A DNA stretch of 7,313 nt, from assembly GCA_018713755.1 (NCBI GenBank), contig DVOG01000067.1, positions 1-7,313 on the forward strand. Reading direction: 5' to 3'. Shown here one piece after another: positions 1 to 5,917 of the stretch. This DNA is from Candidatus Spyradosoma merdigallinarum. GTDB lineage: Bacteria; Verrucomicrobiota; Verrucomicrobiia; Opitutales; UBA953. The first letter of the stretch is position 1. Every line of letters begins with the position of its first letter. The position numbers and the translations under genes are program-made. The notes under the pieces are model-generated. The model worked only from the letters and a program-made list of their open reading frames with translations, was not told the origin of the DNA and did no database searches.

Positions 1-986
1 CCGCCGACCTGGCTGTTGCGCGTGATCACGCCGAGCATGCCGAAGTCGATGTTCGCGCCGGAAATCACCGTGAGCACTTTTTTCCCGGCGAGTTCCTTTT
101 CCGATTTGAGCGCGGCGGCGACGCCCATCGCGCCGGAGGTTTCCGGCAGCACGCGGTGCGTTTCCCACAGCATCTGGATGGCCCAGCACACGTCGTCGTT
201 CGTCACGGTGACGATGTCGTCGAGCAGCTCGCGGCACAGCGGGAACGTGAGTTTTCCCGCCTCGCGCACGGCGGTGCCGTCGCAGAAAATGTCGGCCTTC
301 CCGATGTTCACCGGCGTTCCCGCGGCGAAGGCCGCCTTCATGCTCGCCTGCTGCGCGCCTTCGACGCCGTAGATGCGGATGCCCGGATACTGCCGGCGCA
401 GCCAGCACGCGCACGCCGCCGCCATGCCGCCGCCGCCGATTTGGAGAAACGCGGCGTCGAACGGGCCTTTGCCCGACATGACGCACTCGTCCGCCAGCGT
501 GCCCTGCCCGCCCATCGTCGCGATGTCGTCGTAAGGATGCACGAAAGTGAGGCGTTCCCGCGCGGCGGTCTCGTGCGCGGCGCGGCTCGCTTCGTCGTAG
601 GCGTCGCCGAAAAGCACGATTTCGACGTTGTCTCCGCCGAAACGGCGCACGGCCTCCTGCTTCACGTCGGGCGTGGAGCGCGGCATGAAAATTTTCGCGC
701 GGACGCCGAGCAGCTTCGCGGCGAGCGCGACGCCCTGCGCGTGGTTCCCCGCGGAAGCCGCGACGATGCCGCGGGAACGCTCTTCCGGCGAAAGCAGCGC
801 CATGCGGTTGTAGGCGCCGCGCCACTTGTAGGCTTTGATCGGGCCGAGGTCCTCGCGCTTCACGAAGAGACGGAACGGCAGGTCCGCCGCGACCTCTTCC
901 AAGGGCGTCGCTCCCGACACGGCGTAAACGCGCTGCCGCGCCATGAGAATCGCCTCGAACAACTCATCGCATAAAGCAGAAGACAT
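1..986 (-). CDS. ilvA: Threonine ammonia-lyase (threonine dehydratase), PLP-dependent, 3' end beyond window
   Basis: This enzyme deaminates L-threonine to 2-oxobutanoate and ammonia, the first step of isoleucine synthesis, in the cytoplasm; serine may also be used. The 328 complete visible codons cover the fold-type II PLP catalytic domain. Visible motifs are TPL at residues 27-29, KRED at 43-46, the PLP-binding lysine K54 in AYKWRGAYN (many relatives have SFK here), SAGNHAQG at 78-85, GGQGT at 159-163, the phosphate-binding loop GGGGM at 184-188, ETSGA at 282-286 and SGAN at 309-312. The sequence after SGAN still resembles the family and is open at the left edge, so a C-terminal ACT-type regulatory domain could follow. 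It therefore cannot be decided whether this is the biosynthetic (IlvA) or a catabolic (TdcB-like) form. The start is the first in-frame ATG (984-986). There is no Shine-Dalgarno; a sigma70-like promoter ends 10 nt upstream. The gene is divergent from the DUF4010 gene and not part of the cell-wall operon. Confidence 0.9.
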   Translation of the reverse strand, partial: MSSALCDELFEAILMARQRVYAVSGATPLEEVAADLPFRLFVKREDLGPIKAYKWRGAYNRMALLSPEERSRGIVAASAGNHAQGVALAAKLLGVRAKIFMPRSTPDVKQEAVRRFGGDNVEIVLFGDAYDEASRAAHETAARERLTFVHPYDDIATMGGQGTLADECVMSGKGPFDAAFLQIGGGGMAAACACWLRRQYPGIRIYGVEGAQQASMKAAFAAGTPVNIGKADIFCDGTAVREAGKLTFPLCRELLDDIVTVTNDDVCWAIQMLWETHRVLPETSGAMGVAAALKSEKELAGKKVLTVISGANIDFGMLGVITRNSQVG

Positions 987-996
987 AATTCGGGGA

Positions 997-1025
997 ACTC
1001 TATCCGCTGCGCGCGGAAATTTCAA
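997..1025 (-). promoter_or_regulatory. Sigma70-like promoter for the threonine ammonia-lyase gene
   Basis: Read on the minus strand, a -35 box TTGAAA (1020-1025, 5 of 6 consensus matches) is followed by a 17-nt spacer and a -10 box TAGAGT (997-1002, 4 of 6 matches). Only 10 nt separate the -10 box from the ATG at 986, so transcription should start within a few bases of the start codon. That agrees with the absence of a Shine-Dalgarno sequence and suggests a leaderless or nearly leaderless mRNA. The boxes are seen in the sequence; the start site is inference. Confidence 0.55.
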
Positions 1026-1054
1026 ACGGGAAAGCGGCGTTCCCGCGCGGCCGT

Positions 1055-1069
1055 AAAAGGTTGCCTTTT
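1055..1069. repeat. Short perfect inverted repeat in the divergent promoter region
   Basis: AAAAGG (1055-1060) and CCTTTT (1064-1069) form 6-bp perfect arms around TTG. The right part overlaps the candidate -35 box of the plus-strand gene, so an operator site for a regulator of the divergent pair is possible. It cannot be a terminator for either neighbour, because both genes are transcribed away from it. The arms are short and could arise by chance. Confidence 0.3.
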
Positions 1070-1088
1070 GTGCGCGTTCCCGCAGAAT
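1061..1088 (+). promoter_or_regulatory. Weak candidate promoter for the DUF4010 gene
   Basis: A TTGCCT box (1061-1066, 3 of 6 matches) is followed by a 16-nt spacer and CAGAAT (1083-1088, 4 of 6 matches). The -10-like box ends 10 nt before the ATG at 1099, the same geometry as the promoter of the divergent lyase gene. If real, it would exclude the GTG at 1090 as start and imply an almost leaderless transcript. One copy of the iterated GTTCCCG motif (1076-1082) fills the end of the spacer. Confidence 0.35.
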
Positions 1089-1098
1089 CGTGCGGCGT

Positions 1099-2394
1099 AT
1101 GCTTCCCCCGATGACCCCGGAACAGTTGCTGACCTCCGAAACCGGCTGGATGCTGCTCGCCACCGCCTGCCTCGGCGGACTCGTCGGACTCGTCCGGCAA
1201 TGGCGCGGCACGACGACGGCCGGGATGCGCACGTTCGCGCTTTGGTCGGTGCTCGGCTTCATTTCCGTCCAAGTGGAACAGCTCGGCATCGCCCATTTCA
1301 CGATCGCGACGCTGACCTTGCTAGGCATTTCTTCCGCCGCCTTTCTGATTCGCGGGAAAAAGCGCATCCGCGAAAGCGACAATTCCTCTTACGAGGCGAG
1401 TTTCGGGCTGACGACCGCCGCCGCCTCGCTCGCGATGTTTTCCGTCGGCATTCTGATGGGGCTGGAGCAGGCGAAATACGCCGTGATGATCGCCATCGTC
1501 GTCGCCGTGACCATCAGTTCCCGCAGCTGGACGGACAAATGGAGCGCCTCGCTCACGGGAACGGACATCCGCGCGGGGCTGCAGTTCGCGTGCCTGACGG
1601 GCATCCTGCTTCCGCTCGTTCCCGACCGCATGCTTTGGGACGCCTTCAACCCTTACGCGACCTGGCTGATGGTCGTGCTCATCACAGGCGTCAACTTCAT
1701 CGGCTACATCGCGATCCGCTGGCTCGGCGCGCGCGCGGGAGCGGCGATCACCGGGCTCATCGGCGGCCTCGCGTCGAGCACGGCCGTCACGCTTTCGTTC
1801 AGCCGCCGCAGCGTCGTCGAACCGGAAGACGGCGGCGCGTTCGCCGTCGCGATTATGCTCGCGCAGCTTTCGATGCTGGTGCGCCTTGTCGTGCTGATGC
1901 TCGTGCTGTGCCTCGCGCTGGGACAATTCATGCTCGTGCCGTGGCTCGTTCTTTTCGCGGCGGGGCTCGCCGGCTGCGGCATCGTCGCCGCGCGCCACGG
2001 GAACAAGGCGGAAGGCAAAGTTCCCGAAATCAAAAATCCGCTCGATCTGGGCTCCGCGATAAAATTCGCCGCGCTCTACGCCGTCGTCGTTTTCCTGATT
2101 CAGGAAACGGGAACGGCGGCGGGAACGGGCTTCTTCGCCGTGAGCTTCTTTTCCGGGATTCCGGACACGGCGGCCGTGCTCATGTCGCTTTCCAATCAGG
2201 CGGCGGACGGGCAGCTCGCGTTCCCGCTGGCCTCGCTCGGCATTCTCGTCGGCGTGTTCGCGAACACGGTCGCGAAGCTCTGCATCGCGCTCGTCGTCGG
2301 CCGCGGCGCGTTCCGCAGATACGTCGGATTCGGCTTCGGCGCGATGCTCGCCGCCAACGCCGCGCTCGTCGTCTGGTTCGCGCTGAAGCCCTGA
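1099..2394 (+). CDS. MgtC/SapB-like DUF4010 multi-pass membrane protein
   Basis: This is a polytopic inner-membrane protein of unknown function, 431 residues from this start, with about 13 hydrophobic segments. The N-terminal region resembles MgtC/SapB: CLGGLVGLVRQWRG corresponds to the family's GlliGlER-type motif, and AGMRTFALWSVLG to its aGlRT motif. The rest matches DUF4010: NPYATWLMVVLITGVNFIGY, then ITGLIGGLASSTAVTLSFSRRS, and near the end SGIPDTAAVLMSLS and FANTVAKLCIALVVG. MgtC proteins have been linked to magnesium limitation and F-type ATP synthase, but that role should not be transferred to DUF4010 proteins. Possible starts are GTG 1090, ATG 1099 and ATG 1111; none has a Shine-Dalgarno. 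ATG 1099 is chosen because it sits 10 nt after a -10-like box and includes the conserved first helix. The stop is 22 nt from the convergent murCB stop. It appears to be a single-gene transcript. Confidence 0.88.
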   Translation: MLPPMTPEQLLTSETGWMLLATACLGGLVGLVRQWRGTTTAGMRTFALWSVLGFISVQVEQLGIAHFTIATLTLLGISSAAFLIRGKKRIRESDNSSYEASFGLTTAAASLAMFSVGILMGLEQAKYAVMIAIVVAVTISSRSWTDKWSASLTGTDIRAGLQFACLTGILLPLVPDRMLWDAFNPYATWLMVVLITGVNFIGYIAIRWLGARAGAAITGLIGGLASSTAVTLSFSRRSVVEPEDGGAFAVAIMLAQLSMLVRLVVLMLVLCLALGQFMLVPWLVLFAAGLAGCGIVAARHGNKAEGKVPEIKNPLDLGSAIKFAALYAVVVFLIQETGTAAGTGFFAVSFFSGIPDTAAVLMSLSNQAADGQLAFPLASLGILVGVFANTVAKLCIALVVGRGAFRRYVGFGFGAMLAANAALVVWFALKP

Positions 2395-2416
2395 GCGAAG
2401 AAAAATTTTCCCGCGT

Positions 2417-4750
2417 TCAAAGCTCTTTTCCCCAGGAAAAGCCCAGCGGCACGATTTCCGGTTCGAGCAAAACGCCGCGCGCCTCGAAAACGGCGCGCCG
2501 CACGCGCCGCACGAGCGCCGCGACGTCCGCCGCCGTCGCGTTCCCGCGCGCGACGACGAAGTTCGCGTGCTTTTCGGAAACTTCCGCGCCGCCCTCGCGC
2601 GCGCCTTTCAGCCCGAGTTCGTCGATGAGCTTTCCCGCGGACGTTCCCGGCGGATTGCGGAACGCGCACCCGGCCGAACGCTCCTGCGGCTGCGCGCGGC
2701 GACGGCGTTCCGCGAACGCGGCGATTTTCGCGCGAATTTCCTCGGGCGCGATCCGCTCCCGCGCGGCGAGAACCGCGCTCAGCACGAACGCGCCGCGCAG
2801 TTCCGGACAGTCGCGGTAGACCGGCGAAAACCGTTCCCGCGGCAGTTCGCGCCGCTCGCCGTCGGGCGTCATCAGTTCGACGGAGACCACGCGGCCGAAA
2901 ATTTCCTCGCCCATCGCTCCCGCGTTCATGCGCAGCGCGCCGCCGAGCGTTCCCGGGATTCCTTCGAGAAATTCGAAACCGCCCAAGCCTTCCCGCGCCG
3001 CGAACGCGCAAAGTTCCTTCAGCCGCGTTCCCGCGCCCGCGCGGATAAATTCTCCCGCCGCTCCCGCGCGCCGCACGACGCGCCAAAACGGCTGCGAAAA
3101 GCGAATCGCCAGCCCGGAAAAACCTTCGTCGGCCACGAGCAGATTCGAGCCGCGTCCCAGCGCGAAGACGGGAACGCCGCTCGCCGCCGCGCCGCGCAGC
3201 AGCGCCTCGAGTTCGCCCGCGTCCGCCGGCTCCGCGCAGAAACGCGCGTTCCCGCCGACGCCGAGCGTCGTGAGTTTCCCGACGGGCTCGTTTTCCCTGA
3301 AAATCGCGTTCGGCGGGAGCAGCGCCTTCATGCCCGCAGCGAAGCCGTCGGCGTTCCCGCGCAGGCGCGCGGCGGCGGCAAGCCGAAGCTCCCGCACGAA
3401 CGGCGCGGCGGCGATGCGGTCGATGTCGCCCGCCCCGACGAACGCGAAAAGCGTTTCTCCCGCCTCCGCGTCCGCGGCGATTTCGCGCAGACGCGACAGC
3501 AGCGCGGGAACGTCGCCGTAAAGCCGGATGCGCGGCGCGGCGGGAACGGCGGAGAGAATTTCCGCGGAGTCGCCGCCCGCCGCGCGCGCCTCCCCGGCGG
3601 AATAGACGGGCATGAGCAGCGCCTCGTCCGCGATTTCCAGCGCGCGCGCGAATTCCGCCGCGTACTGCCGCGTGCGCGAGTAGCGGTGCGGCTGAAAAAC
3701 GACGACGAGCCGCCCGCCGCGCGTTTCGCGAAGCACGCGCAGCAGCGCGGAAATTTCCGTCGGGTGGTGCGCGTAATCCGCGACGACTTTCAGCCGCCCG
3801 GCGTCGAAAAGCACGTCCTGCCGGCGGCGCATTCCCGGGAACGCGCCAAGCGGCGCGGCGCCGATTTTTCCGCCGCCGATGAAAGACGTTGCCGCGAGCG
3901 CGAACATCGCGTTCATGACGTTGAAGCGTCCCGCGACGGGTAGCGTCAGCGTTCCCGCGCCGAATTTTCCGGACGTCTCGACCGTCGTTTCTCCCGCGCA
4001 CGCGCGAAGGACGCGAAACGCGTAATCGCCGCCGGGACCGACCGAGAACACGGGAACGCCGAGGCCGCGGGAAACGCGGGCGAGCCGCTCGGATTCGGCG
4101 GGAACGAACACGGCGCGGCGCGTGCGCAGAAAAAGCTCGCGGAACGTTTTTTCCAAATCCGCCTCGCTGCGGTAATAATCGGGGTGGTCCCAGTCGAGAT
4201 TCACGGCGACGGCGATTTCCGGGGAAAAGCGCGAAATCGTGCCGTCGCTTTCGTCCACTTCGGCGACGACCCAGTCCGAATTTTCGGAAAAATGCGCCGG
4301 CGGGAGCGCCGCGCCGCGGTAAAGCCCGCCGAGCACGTAGCCGGCGTCCGTTCCCGCCGCCGCGAGCGCCTGCGCCAGCATGCCGCTCGTCGTCGTCTTC
4401 CCGTGGCTGCCGCAGACGGCGACGAGTTTCTTCCCGGCGAGGCGTTCGGCGAGCAGTTCGCCGCGGCGCACGAGACGCATTCCGTTCGCCGCGGCGAAAT
4501 CGTAAAGCGGGTTTCCGGGCTTCACCGCGCTTGACCTTCCGACGACGGATACGCCCGCATCCGGCTTCGGCGTCAGCCGCACGCCGGCTTTTTCGAGAAA
4601 CGGGAGCATCGGGGAATCCGCCGCGTCGTCCCAGCCGGAAACGTCCCAGCCTTCGCCGCGCATGTAGACGGCGAGCGGACCGACGCCCATGCCGCAGACG
4701 CCGAGGAGCCAAGCGGATTTTTTTTCGGACACTGCGGAAGGCGCATCCAT
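2417..4750 (-). CDS. murC-murB: MurC-MurB fusion: UDP-MurNAc:L-alanine ligase and UDP-GlcNAc-enolpyruvate reductase
   Basis: One 777-residue cytoplasmic protein carries two consecutive enzymes of peptidoglycan precursor synthesis. Residues about 10-463 are MurC, which ligates L-Ala to UDP-MurNAc using ATP: nucleotide-binding start LLGVCGMGVG (15-24), P-loop GSHGKTTT (114-121), EVDESDG (164-170), NLDWDHPDYY (184-193), GMRRR (306-310), DYAHHPTE (325-332) and QPHRYSRT (353-360). Residues about 470-777 are MurB, the FAD enzyme that makes UDP-MurNAc: TTLGVGGNA (494-502), GRGSNLLVAD (532-541), GIPGTLGGALRMNAGAMG (597-614), YRDC (645-648), AGCAFRNP (693-700) and LEPEI (762-766), whose Glu765 is the expected catalytic acid. 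The MurB proton donor, usually Ser in GS.F.NP, is Cys695 here. MurC has Phe276 where GRHN is usual. Both halves look intact, with no stop or frame break at the junction. MurC-Ddl fusions are known from Chlamydia; I am less sure how common MurC-MurB is. The start ATG at 4748-4750 lacks a clear Shine-Dalgarno and lies 42 nt after murG. Confidence 0.95.
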   Translation of the reverse strand: MDAPSAVSEKKSAWLLGVCGMGVGPLAVYMRGEGWDVSGWDDAADSPMLPFLEKAGVRLTPKPDAGVSVVGRSSAVKPGNPLYDFAAANGMRLVRRGELLAERLAGKKLVAVCGSHGKTTTSGMLAQALAAAGTDAGYVLGGLYRGAALPPAHFSENSDWVVAEVDESDGTISRFSPEIAVAVNLDWDHPDYYRSEADLEKTFRELFLRTRRAVFVPAESERLARVSRGLGVPVFSVGPGGDYAFRVLRACAGETTVETSGKFGAGTLTLPVAGRFNVMNAMFALAATSFIGGGKIGAAPLGAFPGMRRRQDVLFDAGRLKVVADYAHHPTEISALLRVLRETRGGRLVVVFQPHRYSRTRQYAAEFARALEIADEALLMPVYSAGEARAAGGDSAEILSAVPAAPRIRLYGDVPALLSRLREIAADAEAGETLFAFVGAGDIDRIAAAPFVRELRLAAAARLRGNADGFAAGMKALLPPNAIFRENEPVGKLTTLGVGGNARFCAEPADAGELEALLRGAAASGVPVFALGRGSNLLVADEGFSGLAIRFSQPFWRVVRRAGAAGEFIRAGAGTRLKELCAFAAREGLGGFEFLEGIPGTLGGALRMNAGAMGEEIFGRVVSVELMTPDGERRELPRERFSPVYRDCPELRGAFVLSAVLAARERIAPEEIRAKIAAFAERRRRAQPQERSAGCAFRNPPGTSAGKLIDELGLKGAREGGAEVSEKHANFVVARGNATAADVAALVRRVRRAVFEARGVLLEPEIVPLGFSWGKEL

Positions 4751-4792
4751 TTTTTCGATACGTTCTTTTTTTTTCCGGGCGTTCCCGCGGCG
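4751..4792 (-). other. murG-murCB spacer with A9 tract and one iterated motif copy
   Basis: The 42-nt gap in the operon reads, on the minus strand, a CGGGAAC motif copy (4781-4787), then nine A residues (complement of 4766-4774), then GAACG and a second A-run next to the ATG. No Shine-Dalgarno of standard form is visible. The A-rich leader could help initiation through ribosomal protein S1 or low structure (inference). A small CGGG-AACG-CCCG stem precedes the A-run, so it is not a terminator in either direction. Confidence 0.4.
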
Positions 4793-5917
4793 TCACGCCT
4801 GTTCGGAGCGGAAGATTTTCCGCTGTTTGGTCGCGTATTGGTCGAGGTCGGAGACGACGTTTTCCCAAACGTATTCGAGCGAAAGCTTGTCGATTTCATC
4901 GCGGAAGCGCGCAAGCAGCGCGTCGTCCGCGACGAGGTCGAGCACGATGCCCGTCAGGGAGTCGATTTCCGTCTGCGGCACGAAGAGCCCGGCGCCTTTT
5001 TCCTGATAGTATTTCGCGTTCGCGGTCTGATGGTCGTCCGCGGCGAAGGGATACGGCACCAGCACGGAGGGAACGCGGCAGGCGATGCTCTCGGCGATGG
5101 TTCCCGCGCCGGCGCGGGAAACGACGATGTCCGCGGCGGAAAGCGCTTCCGCCATTTCGTCGCAGAACGGAATGAAGCGGGCGACGACCGGCGTTCCCGC
5201 GGCGGAAAGGCGTTCCCGCACGGGCTCGGCGACGTCCTTCCCCGGCCCGGTCACGCACAGCACGGACACGCCGGCGGCGGCGAATTTGTCCCACGCGGAA
5301 AGCATCCAGTCGTTGAGCGGCTTCGCGCCTTGGCTTCCGCCGAAAACCGCGACGAGTTTCCCCTCTTCCGGAAAGCCCAGGCGCGCGCGGCAAGCGGCTT
5401 TCTTCAGCGGGCGGATTTCCGAACGCACGGGCAACCCCGCCGAGCGGAAAGCCAGCGGAGAAAGCCCGGCGACGCGCACGCCCGGCGGCAGGTAGACGCG
5501 CGTCGCGATGCGGGAAATCCACCGAACGGCTTTCCCGGGAATGCGGTTCGCCTCGTGGAGAATCACGGGAACGAACAGCGCGCGGCACGCGAGCGCCATG
5601 CCCAGCGTCATGAAGCCGCCGAAACTCACGAAGGCGACCGGCCGATCCTTCAGCAGAAATCCGAGCGCGAAAATCACGGCGGAAAACTGCGAGGCGACGA
5701 ATTTCAAAATGCCCGCCGGCGAAAAAACGAGGGCGCCGCCGGGCGCGCGGAGAAATTCGATGTGCGGATATTTCTCCAGCAGCCGCACGTCGATTTTTTT
5801 GCGGCTCACGATGAGCACGCAGCGGTGGCCGAGCCCCGTCAGCCGCTCCGCGAGCGCGATGCCCGGAGAAAGATGCCCGCCGGTTCCCCCGCAGGCGATG
5901 ACGAACGTTTTGCTCAT
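4793..5917 (-). CDS. murG: MurG, lipid II-forming GlcNAc transferase
   Basis: MurG transfers GlcNAc from UDP-GlcNAc to lipid I, giving lipid II, at the cytoplasmic face of the inner membrane (undecaprenyl-PP-MurNAc-pentapeptide beta-1,4-N-acetylglucosaminyltransferase, GT28 family). The protein is 374 residues, slightly longer than the usual 350-360. Motifs are the N-terminal glycine loop GGTGGHLSPG (10-19), SFGGFMTLG (98-106), HEANRIPG (121-128; HEQN is more usual), GLPVR (161-165; GNPVR is usual), GGSQGA (193-198), SRAGAGTIAES (267-277) and PYPFAADDHQTANA (288-301). Together these form the two Rossmann-like domains of a GT-B fold. The start ATG (5915-5917) overlaps the ftsW stop as ATGA and has AAGGAG 10 nt upstream. 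The open frame extends upstream of this ATG, but that part is antisense-type Arg/Ala-rich translation under ftsW. Position between ftsW and murC matches the standard dcw order. Confidence 0.95.
   Translation of the reverse strand: MSKTFVIACGGTGGHLSPGIALAERLTGLGHRCVLIVSRKKIDVRLLEKYPHIEFLRAPGGALVFSPAGILKFVASQFSAVIFALGFLLKDRPVAFVSFGGFMTLGMALACRALFVPVILHEANRIPGKAVRWISRIATRVYLPPGVRVAGLSPLAFRSAGLPVRSEIRPLKKAACRARLGFPEEGKLVAVFGGSQGAKPLNDWMLSAWDKFAAAGVSVLCVTGPGKDVAEPVRERLSAAGTPVVARFIPFCDEMAEALSAADIVVSRAGAGTIAESIACRVPSVLVPYPFAADDHQTANAKYYQEKGAGLFVPQTEIDSLTGIVLDLVADDALLARFRDEIDKLSLEYVWENVVSDLDQYATKQRKIFRSEQA

Noticed and set aside
156..974. Plus-strand open frame opposite the lyase gene (272 codons)
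   Set aside because: The minus strand encodes an unmistakable threonine ammonia-lyase; the plus frame has no recognisable motif.
2395..2416. Imperfect palindrome between the convergent stops as a bidirectional terminator
   Set aside because: The arms meet with almost no loop and contain mismatches and G-T pairs, so a stable hairpin is unlikely.
2425..2441. Hairpin CTTTTCC-CCA-GGAAAAG near the convergent gene ends as a terminator
   Set aside because: It lies inside the last MurB codons, the stem is A/T-rich, and no T-run follows in either direction; the nearby T5 on the minus strand is about 17 nt past the stem.
1068..2819. Long plus-strand open frame (583 codons) across the DUF4010 gene and into murCB
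   Set aside because: It is Arg/Ala/His-rich with no recognisable domain, overlaps two well-identified genes in other frames, and is the usual spurious open frame of GC-rich DNA.
3831..3842. Palindrome TTCCCGGGAA as the true form of the iterated motif
   Set aside because: This palindromic version was seen only once; the iterated element is the asymmetric GTTCCCG word.
4766..4787. CGGG-AACG-CCCG stem beside a T9 run as an intrinsic terminator
   Set aside because: On the plus strand the T-run comes before the stem, and on the minus strand the stem is followed by A residues; neither order terminates transcription.
2196..4868. Very long minus-strand open frame (890 codons) in another frame of murCB
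   Set aside because: The translation is Arg/Gly/Ala-rich and low in complexity, whereas the true frame shows full MurC and MurB motifs.
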